Shown one piece after another: positions 8,138 through 18,352 of a DNA stretch of 64,000 bases. Source of the DNA: [Pantoea] beijingensis (GTDB lineage: Bacteria; Pseudomonadota; Gammaproteobacteria; Enterobacterales; Enterobacteriaceae); the NCBI RefSeq assembly GCF_022647505.1, contig NZ_CP071409.1:3968001-4032000 (forward strand), read 5' to 3'. The notes beneath the pieces were generated by a model, which had not been told where the DNA came from, searched no databases, and saw nothing but the letters and a program-made list of their open reading frames with translations. Position numbers and translations under genes: made by a program. Positions within the stretch are counted from its first letter, which is position 1. Every line of letters starts with the position of its first letter.

Positions 8138-9427
8138 ATGTCACATCAATGGACCCAGCGTAACGGAATCACCACGAGCCCGCCGTTACGTTCGAGATTG
8201 TCCACTCTATCCGTCGGCGTATTGTGTGCTGGCGTCCTGCTATTGCCTTTTTATAGTCAGGCGGCAGAGGACAATAAATCTCAGCTAAAAACCATTCAGC
8301 AGGACATTGCTGCGAAGGAAAAAAGCGTAAAACTGCAGCAAGATCAGCGTAATAAGCTCCTCGGCCAGTTACAAAGTCAGGAAAAAACCATTGCCCAGGC
8401 CAGCAGACAACTCCGCCAAACGCAAATTTCACTTACCTCATTAGATAAAGAAATCACCACGCTGACCACCTCCATCACGAAACTGCAAAAACAGCAGACC
8501 GAACAGGAGAAAATACTGTCAGAACAGCTTGATGCCGCGTTCCGTCAGGGCCAGCACAGCGGTTTACAGTTAGTATTAAGCGGTGAGGAGAGCCAACGCA
8601 GTGAGCGTATTTTGGCTTACTTTGGTTATCTCAACGATGCCCGCCAGAAAAATATCGATGACTTACAGCGAACCCGCCACGAGCTTTCATCGCAGAAGGC
8701 ATCGCTGGTTGATAAGCAATCCCAGCAAAAAAAGCTGTTGGCGCAGCAACAAATTCAGCAAAGTACGCTGGAGCAAGCACGCATAGCGCGTAAAAAAACC
8801 ATCACAACGTTAGAATCTTCGCTGGAAAAAGACCAGGCCCAGTTGGTTGAGATGCGTCAAAACCAGAGCCGCCTGCAGGATAAAATTGCTAAAGCGGAAC
8901 GGGAAGCGCGCGCGCGCGCGGAGCGAGAGGCCAAAGAAGCCGAACGTGTTCGCCAACGCCAGCAACAAGCGAAAAGCAAAGGCACTACATATAAACCGAC
9001 TGAAAGTGAGCGTTCACTGATGTCTCGTACTGGCGGTCTGGGTCGTGCAGGTCGCCAGGCCGTTTGGCCAGTGCGCGGCACCATAGAACATCGTTTCGGT
9101 GAGGCATTACAAGGTGAGCTGCGCTGGAAAGGATTGGTCATTGACGCGCCGGAAGGCACAGAAGTGAAAGCCATCGCGGATGGCCGGGTGCTAATGGCCG
9201 ACTGGCTACAAGGCTACGGTTTGGTTGTCGTAGTTGAACACGGTAAAGGCGATATGAGCCTATATGGCTACAACCAAAGTGCGCTAGTGAGCGTGGGAAC
9301 CCAGGTTAAGGCAGGAGAGCCAATCGCACTGGTCGGGACCAGTGGCGGCCGGGGCACGCCTTCACTCTATTTTGAAATCAGACGACAAGGACAGGCCGTC
9401 AATCCACTGCCGTGGTTAGGAAGATAA
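8138..9427 (+). CDS. envC: Divisome activator of amidases EnvC
   Basis: Periplasmic septal-ring factor that activates the cell-wall amidases AmiA and AmiB and is controlled by FtsEX. A signal peptide/anchor covers about residues 20-43 (ends SQAA). Long coiled coils fill about 45-275, with an Arg/Ala/Glu-rich stretch encoded by a (GC)n tract near 8915. The C-terminal degenerate LytM domain (about 315-429) lacks a full zinc site, as expected for an activator. The ATG at 8138 was chosen because AGGGG precedes it by about 10 nt; an upstream ATG at 8120 overlaps that ribosome-binding site. 429 residues against 419 in E. coli. gpmI, normally the upstream gene, is deleted. Confidence 0.95.
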   Translation: MSHQWTQRNGITTSPPLRSRLSTLSVGVLCAGVLLLPFYSQAAEDNKSQLKTIQQDIAAKEKSVKLQQDQRNKLLGQLQSQEKTIAQASRQLRQTQISLTSLDKEITTLTTSITKLQKQQTEQEKILSEQLDAAFRQGQHSGLQLVLSGEESQRSERILAYFGYLNDARQKNIDDLQRTRHELSSQKASLVDKQSQQKKLLAQQQIQQSTLEQARIARKKTITTLESSLEKDQAQLVEMRQNQSRLQDKIAKAEREARARAEREAKEAERVRQRQQQAKSKGTTYKPTESERSLMSRTGGLGRAGRQAVWPVRGTIEHRFGEALQGELRWKGLVIDAPEGTEVKAIADGRVLMADWLQGYGLVVVVEHGKGDMSLYGYNQSALVSVGTQVKAGEPIALVGTSGGRGTPSLYFEIRRQGQAVNPLPWLGR

Positions 9428-9430
9428 GTC

Positions 9431-10348
9431 TTGTTTCAGCTCAGAAAATTCAACATCCTGCTGTGCAGTTTATCGCTTGCTTGTTCAGCGCATGCTGGCA
9501 AGCTTGCTATCGTCATTGATGACTTTGGTTATCGCCCTAAGCAGGAAAATCAGGTACTGCAGATGCCACAGGCGGTTTCTGTCGCCGTGTTACCTAACGC
9601 CCCCCATGCCCGAGAAATGGCGACCAAGGCTCACCAACGCGGCCATGAAGTTTTGATCCACCTGCCTATGGCTCCTCTGAGCAAACAACCTCTGGAGAAA
9701 GACACGCTGCACCCGGATATGACCCGTTCAGAGATCGAGCGCATTATCCGTGAGGCAGTTAATGATGTGCCTTTTGCCGTTGGCCTGAATAATCATATGG
9801 GGAGTGCAATGACCTCCAGCCTGTTTGGCATGCAGAAAGTAATGCAGGTTCTGGATCACTATAACTTCTACTTTCTTGACAGTATGACGATCGGCAATAG
9901 CCAGTCAACACGCGCCGCGCAAGGCACCAGCGTAAAAGTCATCAAACGACGTGTATTCCTTGATGATAGCCAGAACGATGCCGAGATCCGTAAGCAGTTT
10001 ACCCGAGCGGTACGTTTAGCTCAGCGTGATGGCTCCGCGATTGCTATTGGACACCCACATCCTGCAACAGTAAAGGTGCTGCAGCAAATGCTTCCAACGC
10101 TGCCGGCAGACATAACGTTAGTTCGACCCAGTCAGCTACTGCATGAGCCACAGCATAACGGCGATAAGCCGCTGGTTACAGATAGCAAACCAACGAAACC
10201 AGAAAAGCCACGCAACCCATTCCGCGGCGGCGAAACCTGTGCCCTTAAACAGCAACCCCCAGCAATCCCAGCCACGCGCGCACTCAGCATCATTGCTGAA
10301 AGTATCGCTAACAGCCCCTTGGTCAAAACGCTAAAAAGTCTGTTCTGA
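9431..10348 (+). CDS. yibQ: Divergent polysaccharide deacetylase-like protein YibQ
   Basis: Periplasmic protein of the divergent polysaccharide-deacetylase family; its substrate is not known. It starts at TTG 9431, three bases after the envC stop, and the product begins with a signal peptide ending AHA (about 22). The deacetylase fold motifs are visible: VIDDFGY near 30, HEVLIHLPM near 75, NNHMGS near 120 and GHPHPAT near 200. The C-terminal tail from about 245 is low-complexity and Pro-rich. Conserved linkage with envC suggests a cell-wall role. Confidence 0.92.
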   Translation: MFQLRKFNILLCSLSLACSAHAGKLAIVIDDFGYRPKQENQVLQMPQAVSVAVLPNAPHAREMATKAHQRGHEVLIHLPMAPLSKQPLEKDTLHPDMTRSEIERIIREAVNDVPFAVGLNNHMGSAMTSSLFGMQKVMQVLDHYNFYFLDSMTIGNSQSTRAAQGTSVKVIKRRVFLDDSQNDAEIRKQFTRAVRLAQRDGSAIAIGHPHPATVKVLQQMLPTLPADITLVRPSQLLHEPQHNGDKPLVTDSKPTKPEKPRNPFRGGETCALKQQPPAIPATRALSIIAESIANSPLVKTLKSLF

Positions 10349-10370
10349 TATTGATATATCGATAAAGTAA

Positions 10371-10396
10371 GCTGGTGAGGCATGTGCCGCACCAGC
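10371..10396. terminator. Hairpin between convergent yibQ and tdh
   Basis: GCTGGTG-a-GGCA-TG-TGCC-g-CACCAGC, bracketed by two copies of the palindrome GATATATC (10353-10360 and 10397-10404). There is no clear T-run on either strand, so it may be a bidirectional terminator or a small intergenic palindromic repeat. The rest of 10349-10500 shows nothing else. Confidence 0.45.
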
Positions 10397-10500
10397 GATA
10401 TATCCGCCGTATAACCAGTAGAAGTTGATTGACCGCGCACTCCCGCTTGGAGAACCTGAGCTTACGACAAACCACAACTCGCATGATGTATAAAACAGCA

Positions 10501-11529
10501 TTAATCCCAGCTCAGAATCACTTTCCCCGATTTGCCCGAGCGCATATCATCAAAGCCTTGCTGAAAATCATCAATGCCGTAGCGATGGGTAACGATGGGG
10601 GTTAAATCCAGGCCAGACTGAATTAAAGCAGCCATTTTATACCAGGTTTCAAACATCTCACGCCCATAAATACCTTTAATAAACAAACCCTTGAAGATAA
10701 CCTGATTCCAGTCAATAGACATATCTGAGGGTGGAATGCCCAGCAACGCAATACGCCCGCCATGGTTCATCACATTAAGCATGGCGCGAAAAGCTGGCGG
10801 CGCACCGGACATCTCCAACCCGACGTCAAAACCCTCGGACATTCCCAGTTCACTCATCACATCACTCAGATTTTCTGAGCTCACGTTAACCGCACGCGTG
10901 ACCCCCATTTTACGTGCCAACTCAAGGCGATACTCGTTGACATCGGTAATCACAACATTCCTGGCTCCCACATGCCTGCAAACTGCTGCCGCCATGATGC
11001 CGATAGGGCCAGCGCCAGAAACCAGTACATCTTCACCCACGAGATCAAATGAAAGTGCCGTGTGTACAGCATTACCGAAGGGATCAAAAATGGCAGCCAA
11101 CTCATCTGGGATATTGTCAGGGATTTTGAACGCATTGAATGCCGGTATCACCAGATACTCAGCAAAACTTCCCTGCCGATTGACGCCGACTCCTACGGTA
11201 TTACGGCATAAATGCGTACGACCGGCACGACAGTTACGACAGTGTCCGCAGGTGATATGCCCTTCACCCGAGACGCGGTCACCCACGCTGAATCCATTAA
11301 CTTCCTGCCCCATTGCGACTACTTCGCCCACATACTCGTGACCGACGATCATCGGGACCGGGATAGTTTTCTGAGACCACTCATCCCAGTTATAAATATG
11401 CACATCCGTACCGCAGATCGCACTTTTGCGGATTTTGATCAGGAGATCGTTGTGGCCTGGTTCCGGAATTGGCGCGTCGGTCACCATCCAGATCCCCTCT
11501 TCTGCTCTTAATTTGGCTAAGGCTTTCAT
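10501..11529 (-). CDS. tdh: L-threonine 3-dehydrogenase
   Basis: Zinc-dependent NAD+ dehydrogenase that converts threonine to 2-amino-3-ketobutyrate. Catalytic zinc ligands C39 (ICGTD), H64 and E65 (GHE), and the structural zinc loop [15 protein letters not shown] near 97-111 are visible. The NAD-binding [11 protein letters not shown] motif lies near 170. 342 residues, one more than E. coli. It is 11 bp downstream of kbl, forming the kbl-tdh catabolic operon that yields glycine and acetyl-CoA. Confidence 0.98.
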   Translation of the reverse strand: MKALAKLRAEEGIWMVTDAPIPEPGHNDLLIKIRKSAICGTDVHIYNWDEWSQKTIPVPMIVGHEYVGEVVAMGQEVNGFSVGDRVSGEGHITCGHCRNCRAGRTHLCRNTVGVGVNRQGSFAEYLVIPAFNAFKIPDNIPDELAAIFDPFGNAVHTALSFDLVGEDVLVSGAGPIGIMAAAVCRHVGARNVVITDVNEYRLELARKMGVTRAVNVSSENLSDVMSELGMSEGFDVGLEMSGAPPAFRAMLNVMNHGGRIALLGIPPSDMSIDWNQVIFKGLFIKGIYGREMFETWYKMAALIQSGLDLTPIVTHRYGIDDFQQGFDDMRSGKSGKVILSWD

Positions 11530-11540
11530 CTGGGTTCCTC

Positions 11541-12737
11541 TCAGGCAATCACGCCAAGTTGCTTTCCGATACGCGTGAACGCCTCAACAGCGTGGACTAT
11601 CTGCTCATGGCTATGGCCAGCAGACAATTGGGTACGGATGCGTGCCTGCCCTTTCGGTACTACAGGATAAAAGAAGCCTGTCACATAAATACCCTCTTTT
11701 TGCAGCAGACGCGCAAACTCTTGGGCGATACTGGCCTCACCCAGCATCACAGGGATAATCGCATGGTCTGCTCCGGCCAGCGTAAAACCTGCTTTTGTCA
11801 TCTCTTCCCGGAAAAATTTTGCATTGTCCCAGAGGCGCTGACGCAATTCGTCACCTTCAGTCAACATATCCAGCACGCGAATCGAGGCTGCCACAATGGC
11901 TGGCGCAAGCGAGTTGGAGAACAGGTAAGGCCGCGAACGTTGACGTAACCATTCGATGACCTCTTTTTTAGCCGCCGTATAACCGCCAGATGCCCCTCCG
12001 AGTGCTTTACCTAGTGTGCCAGTAATAATGTCGACTCTGTTCATCACATCACAATACTCATGTGTACCGCGGCCATTCGCACCAACAAAACCCACCGCAT
12101 GGGAATCATCCACCATAACCAACGCATCATACTGATCTGCCAGATCACAAATGCCTTTCAGATTTGCAATCACACCATCCATGGAGAAAACGCCATCGGT
12201 CGCAATCATGATATGTCTTGCGCCCGCAGCTTTCGCCTCGTCCAGTCGCGCTTCTAATTCGCTCATATCATTGTTGGCATAGCGATAGCGTTTCGCTTTA
12301 CACAAGCGGACGCCGTCGATGATAGAAGCATGGTTAAGTGCGTCAGAGATGATGGCATCTTCAGGGCCTAACAATGTTTCAAACAGGCCACCATTAGCAT
12401 CAAAACAGGATGAGTACAGAATCGCATCTTCCATTGCCAAAAACGCCGCCAAACGCTGCTCAAGTTGTTTGTGGCTATCTTGGGTCCCACAAATAAAACG
12501 CACTGATGCCATGCCAAAACCATGGCTATCCATCCCCTCTTTTGCCGCCAGGATCAGTTCCGGATGATTAGCCAGCCCTAAATAGTTGTTCGCACAGAAA
12601 TTAATGACATGCTCGTCATCACCTACTTTAATATCTGCTTGCTGTGCTGACGTAATAATACGCTCTTCTTTGAAAAGCCCTTCCTGGCGCGTGAGCGCAA
12701 TTTGCTCACTGATTTGACGATAGAAATTCGCAGGCAT
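11541..12737 (-). CDS. kbl: 2-amino-3-ketobutyrate CoA ligase (glycine C-acetyltransferase)
   Basis: PLP-dependent enzyme that splits 2-amino-3-ketobutyrate with CoA into glycine and acetyl-CoA, completing the Tdh pathway. 398 residues as in E. coli. The PLP-lysine motif GTLGKALGG is near 241-249, and the co-substrate motif VDDSHAVGF is near 208-216. GGAG (GGAGGATAAATATG) precedes the start. It is transcribed away from hldD. Confidence 0.98.
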   Translation of the reverse strand: MPANFYRQISEQIALTRQEGLFKEERIITSAQQADIKVGDDEHVINFCANNYLGLANHPELILAAKEGMDSHGFGMASVRFICGTQDSHKQLEQRLAAFLAMEDAILYSSCFDANGGLFETLLGPEDAIISDALNHASIIDGVRLCKAKRYRYANNDMSELEARLDEAKAAGARHIMIATDGVFSMDGVIANLKGICDLADQYDALVMVDDSHAVGFVGANGRGTHEYCDVMNRVDIITGTLGKALGGASGGYTAAKKEVIEWLRQRSRPYLFSNSLAPAIVAASIRVLDMLTEGDELRQRLWDNAKFFREEMTKAGFTLAGADHAIIPVMLGEASIAQEFARLLQKEGIYVTGFFYPVVPKGQARIRTQLSAGHSHEQIVHAVEAFTRIGKQLGVIA

Positions 12738-12919
12738 ATTTATCCTCCATTACGGGCTACTTTTCGGCACATATTACTGAATGGAAGACCATTAAACGAG
12801 AATATGCGGCAGTGATTATCATTTTTGCAGCATATATCACGCCATTTTTGTAACTTACTTTCGCTTACGGACTCATCTGGCTGTCGGCCCCGCAATGAAA
12901 TGTTATGATGGGAGGTATC

Positions 12920-12950
12920 CGCGTGTGGAACCTCCTGTTTCACCCCATTA
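12920..12950 (+). promoter_or_regulatory. Possible heat-shock (sigma-32-like) promoter of hldD
   Basis: CCCCATTA at 12943-12950 fits the sigma-32 -10 consensus (CCCCATnTA). A GTGGAA near 12924 could act as a weak -35 box with a slightly short spacer. E. coli hldD (htrM) is reported to have a heat-shock promoter, which is the reason for this call. The -35 match is poor. Confidence 0.35.
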
Positions 12951-12965
12951 TTTAAGGTTAAGATC

Positions 12966-13898
12966 ATGATTATCGTGACTGGCGGCGCCGGGATGATCGG
13001 CAGTAATATTGTCAAAGCACTCAATAATGAAGGTTTTAACGACATTCTGGTCGTTGATAATCTGAAAGATGGCACCAAGTTCGTTAATCTCGTCGATCTG
13101 GATATCACCGACTACATGGATAAAGAAGATTTTATCGCCAGCGTGGTCGCCGGCGATGACTTCGGGACTATCGAAGCGGTGTTTCATGAAGGCGCATGCT
13201 CTGCCACCACCGAATGGGATGGCAAGTATATGATGGATAATAACTATCAATACTCTAAAGAGTTACTGCACTTCTGTCTTGAGCGCGAGATCCCATTCCT
13301 GTATGCCTCTTCAGCTGCGACCTACGGCGGGCGTAGTGATAATTTTATTGAAGAGCGTCAGTATGAACAGCCTCTGAACGTCTATGGCTACTCGAAGGCG
13401 CTGTTTGATAATTATGTACGGCAGATCCTGCCGGAGGCGGAGTCACAAATTTGTGGTTTCCGTTATTTCAACGTTTACGGTCCACGTGAAGGCCATAAAG
13501 GTAGCATGGCCAGCGTTGCATTCCATTTGAACACTCAGTTGAATAATGGTGAAAATCCAAAACTATTTGAAGGTAGCGACAGTTTTAAACGTGACTTTAT
13601 TCATGTTGATGATGTGGCCTCCGTTAATCTATGGTTCTGGAAAAAAGGGATTTCCGGCATATTTAACTGTGGGACTGGACGTGCAGAATCCTTCCAGGAA
13701 GTGGCTGATGCCGCACTAAAATTCCATCAACAGGGAGAAATTGAGTACGTTCCCTTCCCTGAGAAACTCAAAGGACGTTATCAGAGTTATACGCAAGCCG
13801 ATCTGACACGGCTGCGCGCAGCGGGCTACGACAAACCATTTAAAACCGTTGCTGAAGGTGTAGCAGAGTATATGGCCTGGTTGAATCGCAGCGTTTAA
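12966..13898 (+). CDS. hldD: ADP-L-glycero-D-manno-heptose 6-epimerase HldD
   Basis: Short-chain dehydrogenase family epimerase that makes ADP-L-glycero-D-manno-heptose, the heptose donor for the LPS inner core. 310 residues. N-terminal GGAGMIG NADP-binding loop at 6-12, catalytic S116 (ASSAATYGG) and the Y140-x3-K144 pair in YGYSK. AAGG lies before the ATG. It is the first gene of the hldD-waaF-waaC block, in the same order as E. coli. Confidence 0.98.
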   Translation: MIIVTGGAGMIGSNIVKALNNEGFNDILVVDNLKDGTKFVNLVDLDITDYMDKEDFIASVVAGDDFGTIEAVFHEGACSATTEWDGKYMMDNNYQYSKELLHFCLEREIPFLYASSAATYGGRSDNFIEERQYEQPLNVYGYSKALFDNYVRQILPEAESQICGFRYFNVYGPREGHKGSMASVAFHLNTQLNNGENPKLFEGSDSFKRDFIHVDDVASVNLWFWKKGISGIFNCGTGRAESFQEVADAALKFHQQGEIEYVPFPEKLKGRYQSYTQADLTRLRAAGYDKPFKTVAEGVAEYMAWLNRSV

Positions 13899-13906
13899 GG
13901 AAGGCA

Positions 13907-14965
13907 ATGTCGGTGATGAAAATTCTGGTTATCGGGCCCTCATGGGTCGGCGATATGATGATGTCGCAAAGTCTCTATCGTACCCTTAAGGCCGGAAATC
14001 CCGATGCGGTCATTGATGTGATGGCACCCGCTTGGTGCAGCCCACTTCTGGCGCGTATGCCGGAAGTTAACGCAGCGCTGGCAATGCCACTTGGCCATGG
14101 CGCGCTCGAAATTGGCGAGCGCCGCCGGTTGGGCAAAGCACTTAAGACACAGGGATACGATCGTGCCTACGTGCTACCCAACTCATTTAAATCAGCGCTA
14201 GTGCCCTTTTTTGCCGGAATTAAACAGCGTGTTGGCTGGCGTGGAGAAATGCGCTACGGCTTACTCAATGATCTACGTGCCTTAGACAAGTCCGCCTTTC
14301 CACTAATGGTTGAACGCTATGTGGCACTGGCCTACGATAAAGAACACGTTCGTTCGGCACGCGATCTGCCTCAACCCATAATGTGGCCGCGGCTGCAAGT
14401 TAGTGATGATGAAAAAACCATCACGGCGTTGGCATTTTCACTGTCAATTGAACGTCCCGTTATCGGCTTCTGTCCGGGAGCAGAGTTCGGACCAGCCAAA
14501 CGCTGGCCACATTACCACTATGCTGCACTAGCGCAGCAGTTGATTGCGCAGGGCTATCAAATCGTGCTGTTCGGTTCGGCTAAAGATCACGAAACGGGTG
14601 AGCAGATTTTACAATCACTGAACGATGATGAACGTCTATTCTGCCGTAATCTGGCGGGGAAAACCCAACTCGGAGAAGCCGTTATTTTGCTGGCACATTG
14701 TCATGCTGTGGTGAGTAATGATTCCGGGCTGATGCACATCGCCGCTGCGCTAAATCGGCCGCTCGTTGCACTATATGGGCCCAGTAGCCCGGACTTTACC
14801 CCACCGCTATCTAAACAGGCTCGCGTTGTTCGTCTCATCACTGGCTATCACAAAGTGCGTAAAGGTGATGCGGATGAGGGATATCATCAAAGCCTGATCG
14901 ATATCCAACCCACGCGCGTACTTGCTGAGCTTGAAAGTTTGTTCGCTAAAGGCCAGGAGAATTAA
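13907..14965 (+). CDS. waaF: LPS heptosyltransferase II WaaF
   Basis: GT9 enzyme adding the second heptose to the LPS inner core. Starts with the GT9 signature MKILVIGPSWVGDMMM and contains the donor-binding FCPGAEFGPAKRWP (about 185-198) and NDSGLMHIAAAL (about 268-279). The start could be 13907 (MSVMKIL) or 13916 (MKIL, the usual family start); both are served by the AAGGAAGG at 13897-13904. The stop overlaps the waaC start by one base (TAATG). Confidence 0.97.
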   Translation: MSVMKILVIGPSWVGDMMMSQSLYRTLKAGNPDAVIDVMAPAWCSPLLARMPEVNAALAMPLGHGALEIGERRRLGKALKTQGYDRAYVLPNSFKSALVPFFAGIKQRVGWRGEMRYGLLNDLRALDKSAFPLMVERYVALAYDKEHVRSARDLPQPIMWPRLQVSDDEKTITALAFSLSIERPVIGFCPGAEFGPAKRWPHYHYAALAQQLIAQGYQIVLFGSAKDHETGEQILQSLNDDERLFCRNLAGKTQLGEAVILLAHCHAVVSNDSGLMHIAAALNRPLVALYGPSSPDFTPPLSKQARVVRLITGYHKVRKGDADEGYHQSLIDIQPTRVLAELESLFAKGQEN

Positions 14966-15942
14966 TGCAGGTTTTGATTGTTAAAACATCATCAATGGGC
15001 GATGTGCTGCATACTCTCCCCGCATTGACTGATGCGATGAATGCCATACCAGGCATCCGCTTTGACTGGGTCGTAGAAGAAGGTTTTTCCCAGATTCCCA
15101 GCTGGCATCCCGCAGTCGATCGTGTTTTGCCCGTCGCGATACGTCGCTGGCGAAAACACTGGTTTGGTAATCAGCAACGTGAAGAACGAGTGATATTTAA
15201 ACGCGAATTACAGTCACGGACTTACGATATTGTCATTGATGCCCAGGGACTGATAAAGAGCGCGGCCCTGGTTACGCGCCTGGCTAAAGGGATAAAACAT
15301 GGACAGGATAGCCGCAGTGCGCGCGAGTCTTTTGCCAGTTGGTGGTACGACAAACGCCATGAAATCAGCAAGCAGCAACATGCCGTAGAGCGCACTCGCG
15401 AACTTTTTGCTAAAAGCCTGGGTTATGAAAAACCAGCAACACCGGGTGATTATGCCATTGCCCAGCATTTCCGCCATCGTTTAAGCACGGATGCAGGACA
15501 GTACATCGTGTTTTTACATTCAACTACGCGTGATGATAAACACTGGCCGGAAGAGAAGTGGCAGGCGTTAATTGCGCTGATGCAACCTTACGGGCTCACG
15601 ATTAAACTCCCGTGGGGAACTGAGAAAGAAAAAGCGAGGGCAGAACGACTGGCACAGGGCTACGATTACGTTACTGTACTGCCAAAAATGACGCTTGAAC
15701 AGGTTGCCCGACAGTTGGCTGGGGCAAAAGCGATCGTTTCGGTCGATACAGGCCTGAGTCATCTGGCTGCCGCACTAAGCTGTCCCAATATTACCCTTTT
15801 TGGGCCAACCGATCCTGGTTTGATTGGCGGCTATGGCAAGAATCAAAAGGAGATCGTGAGTGATAACCGCAGCATGTCTGGTATCACGGCAGAAGAAGTC
15901 TTTAACCTGCTTGTCTCGATGAGTGACCTGTTCCCTAAATAA
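14965..15942 (+). CDS. waaC: LPS heptosyltransferase I WaaC
   Basis: GT9 enzyme transferring the first heptose to Kdo2-lipid A. MQVLIVKTSSMGDVLHTLPAL at the N-terminus and VSVDTGLSHLAAAL near 255-268 are diagnostic. 325 residues. Translationally coupled to waaF. The last codons (FPK-stop) fall inside a degenerate ERIC repeat, so the C-terminus and stop appear to come from the repeat. Confidence 0.97.
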   Translation: MQVLIVKTSSMGDVLHTLPALTDAMNAIPGIRFDWVVEEGFSQIPSWHPAVDRVLPVAIRRWRKHWFGNQQREERVIFKRELQSRTYDIVIDAQGLIKSAALVTRLAKGIKHGQDSRSARESFASWWYDKRHEISKQQHAVERTRELFAKSLGYEKPATPGDYAIAQHFRHRLSTDAGQYIVFLHSTTRDDKHWPEEKWQALIALMQPYGLTIKLPWGTEKEKARAERLAQGYDYVTVLPKMTLEQVARQLAGAKAIVSVDTGLSHLAAALSCPNITLFGPTDPGLIGGYGKNQKEIVSDNRSMSGITAEEVFNLLVSMSDLFPK

Positions 15943-16041
15943 TCCGAGTTGCAGGAAAGTGTGACGCAAAGAACCCTCAGGAACTGACTGGATGACGGCA
16001 GTAAGTCAGCGCACAGACAGCTTGAAGTATGGTGGGTGTAT
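15929..16041 (+). repeat. Degenerate ERIC repeat overlapping the waaC 3' end
   Basis: CCCTAAATAATCCGAGTTGCAGGAA and CAGCTTGAAGTATGGTGGGTGTA match the two ends of the ERIC consensus (CCCTAAATAATTCGAGTTGCAGG ... CAACTTGAAGTATGACGGGTATA). The middle is diverged and shorter (about 113 bp in place of 127). The waaC stop codon TAA lies in the left arm. The intact copy at 41049-41175 in this window allows direct comparison. Confidence 0.75.
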
Positions 16042-16061
16042 CATTATATAAAGAGAACCAT

Positions 16062-17339
16062 ATGCCTTGCAGTAAGATGTCAACTTATAAAGCTAGCGCT
16101 GAGTTTTTTAAAAACAATGTGTTAAACATGTTAAATAAAACACTGCATTATTTATGCCTGCTGGCACTGGCAGTGCTTATCTTTTATCCCGATGAAGCAG
16201 TTAAGGTATTCACCGTCGCCAGTGCGCTGGCATTTTTTTTAATCGCCAGAGATTACAAGTCACTGCTCCCTAATAAATCCCTGCTGATATTACCCGTCCT
16301 GCTGCTGGCTTTCGGCTTACTACAGATGATATGGGTAGCCATATATAAACAATCGGTCAACGAATTTACTGCCGCGTACCGTTCATATCAAAATGCAGGG
16401 AAACTGATGATATTCTCTGCACTTATTGTCTATGCCTTGCAAACGACGGCAAGGCCGACAAAAGCTGGTTTACATAAAATTCTCTATATAATCATTGGGC
16501 TCAGCCTGATCACCTGCATCTACGCATTTTATCAAAAATTCACCTATCCAGCCGATTTTAGAGTCACGCTGGGACTGGAACGCGCAACCGGAACCGCTTA
16601 TACCATGTCAGGGATTGCGCTTTTAGGTTCACAGGCCATTTTGTCACTCCGCTTCAAGTGTCGTGACCTGCTGTTTATCGCTCATTTTATCCTGACGCTG
16701 ACAGCAATTATCTTTACTCAGACCCGAGCTGCTATTCTGGTATTCCCGGTACTCAATATGGTGCTGTTCATCATTCATCACTGGCGAGATAAAAAACTAC
16801 TTTCATTCTGGATGACCATTTTTATTATCGTCGGCGGTATCACGTTTATCCCTTTCAAAGATAAGTTACTGAATCGTTTTGAACGCGTCGCCTATGAGGT
16901 CAATAAGTACTCTAATGATGACAGTAACACCTCCGTCGGAGCGCGTCTTGCGATGCAAAAAACTGGCCTGCTTAGTGGGCTTGAAGCACCATGGGGGCAA
17001 TCCCTTGAGCTGCGCAGCAAACATATAAAGGGATTAACAAAGCAGGAACCCATGCTAAGTGGTGCATTGAGATTCCTGAATGTTCATCTGCATAATGAAA
17101 TGATTGACACATTTTCCCTTAAGGGCATTCTCGGCGTTACAATGCTTATCAGCCTCTATTACATGTTACTGTATACGGCAATCAGATTGAGAAGTGGGAT
17201 CTTTCTGGTGATAAGCACCAGCATTGCTGTCTATGGTTTGAGCGATGTTGTGTTATATGCAAAAGCAGAGGCTCTTGGTTGCATGCTATTTCTTTGCATC
17301 AGCCTCATGTTACAGCCAGTTTTGAAGAGTCAAGCCTGA
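16062..17339 (+). CDS. waaL: O-antigen ligase WaaL
   Basis: Inner-membrane ligase that joins undecaprenyl-linked O-antigen to the lipid A core at the periplasmic face. About 12 hydrophobic segments. It shares with E. coli WaaL the catalytic-region motifs TQTRAA (Arg near 222), SVGARLAMQKTGL (near 290) and the periplasmic-loop NVHLHNEMID (His near 342-344) followed by SLKG. The ATG at 16062 has AAGAGA a few bases upstream; an earlier ATG at 16029 lies inside the ERIC repeat and is unlikely. AT-rich, like the following genes. Confidence 0.9.
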   Translation: MPCSKMSTYKASAEFFKNNVLNMLNKTLHYLCLLALAVLIFYPDEAVKVFTVASALAFFLIARDYKSLLPNKSLLILPVLLLAFGLLQMIWVAIYKQSVNEFTAAYRSYQNAGKLMIFSALIVYALQTTARPTKAGLHKILYIIIGLSLITCIYAFYQKFTYPADFRVTLGLERATGTAYTMSGIALLGSQAILSLRFKCRDLLFIAHFILTLTAIIFTQTRAAILVFPVLNMVLFIIHHWRDKKLLSFWMTIFIIVGGITFIPFKDKLLNRFERVAYEVNKYSNDDSNTSVGARLAMQKTGLLSGLEAPWGQSLELRSKHIKGLTKQEPMLSGALRFLNVHLHNEMIDTFSLKGILGVTMLISLYYMLLYTAIRLRSGIFLVISTSIAVYGLSDVVLYAKAEALGCMLFLCISLMLQPVLKSQA

Positions 17340-17340
17340 T

Positions 17341-18351
17341 ATGACAAGCAATAGTCACTATACTCTGAGTATCATCATCCCCGTCTACAACAGTGCGGAG
17401 TTCATCGTAGAAACGCTGGAGTCTGTCTATAAAAATATCGCTGAAGATGTTGAAGTGATCATTATCAACGATGGGTCAACAGACAACACCGAAGAAAAAA
17501 TCCAGAGTTTCCTGTTAACGCATGATGTACATCAGACGCAGTTTATATCACAGAGTAATATGGGTGTTTCGGCAAGTCGTAATACAGGGCTCGCCAATGC
17601 TAAGGGTGATTATATTGCGTTTGTCGACAGTGATGATATCGTCAGCCCGGATTATCATGCCATCCTTTTGCCGTTGGTCCGCAAAAACAAGTACGATATC
17701 ATTGAGTTCGACCTGACGCGTGATTACGATAAACTTTATCGTACCGAGCAAAACACCACGCTTCACGATGCAAAAGAAATTACTGTTACACGCGACAAAA
17801 TGCATACCTTGACGCCCGTTTTTGAGGCATCACAATGGCACCTGATGACAAAAATCTTTCATCGCAAGCTGATCTGCAATGAGCAGTTTGAAGTTGCGCG
17901 CCGCTATGAAGATATGATCCTCACCCCTTTTCTTTATCTGAAAAGTACCTGCAACTTAAAAATTGACTGTGCTCTCTATTTTTATAGAAAAAACGGAAAT
18001 AGCATTACAGAAAATTTGCAAGAGAGCGATGCCGAGCATATTTTCTATGCCATGATGAAAATGTGCTCCTACGTACAACATCATCAGCATGCCAGAGCGT
18101 TGGCAACGCTCATGATTGTCAACTGTTTCCTTGAAGGCAGGAAAATCATTCGTAAGAAACGAGGATTTTACGATTATAACGACACTATGCTGGGATATTT
18201 CTCTACCGTAATTAAACATTCCGATAAGAGCGTCATCCCATCAAAAATTTATTTTAAAATGAAATATCCAAAATTTGATAAATTCATATCAAAAATGCGT
18301 TACAGGTTACTTACTGCCCTGAAAGGGATATTTAAATCAGGGGTTAAATAA
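17341..18351 (+). CDS. GT2-family glycosyltransferase, probably LPS outer core
   Basis: GT-A fold family 2 enzyme. IIIPVYNSAEFI at 11-22, INDGSTDNT at 42-50, SRNTGLANAKGDYIAFVDSDD with the metal-binding D-x-D-D at 96-99, and a basic C-terminal tail that may bind the membrane. It starts 1 bp after the waaL stop and ends 1 bp before waaQ, so it belongs to a tight waaL-GT2-waaQ-GT8 unit. The sugar and linkage cannot be deduced. Low GC content marks it as part of the variable core region. Confidence 0.85.
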   Translation: MTSNSHYTLSIIIPVYNSAEFIVETLESVYKNIAEDVEVIIINDGSTDNTEEKIQSFLLTHDVHQTQFISQSNMGVSASRNTGLANAKGDYIAFVDSDDIVSPDYHAILLPLVRKNKYDIIEFDLTRDYDKLYRTEQNTTLHDAKEITVTRDKMHTLTPVFEASQWHLMTKIFHRKLICNEQFEVARRYEDMILTPFLYLKSTCNLKIDCALYFYRKNGNSITENLQESDAEHIFYAMMKMCSYVQHHQHARALATLMIVNCFLEGRKIIRKKRGFYDYNDTMLGYFSTVIKHSDKSVIPSKIYFKMKYPKFDKFISKMRYRLLTALKGIFKSGVK

Positions 18352-18352
18352 T

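Noticed and set aside
8913..8926. (GC)n tract in envC as a possible phase-variation repeat
   Set aside because: The reading frame is intact and the Arg/Ala-rich coiled-coil segment is present at the same place in E. coli EnvC, where the codons need not be repetitive.
16029..16061. Extended WaaL start at 16029
   Set aside because: The extra residues are encoded by the ERIC right end and have no ribosome-binding site; the ATG at 16062 has one.
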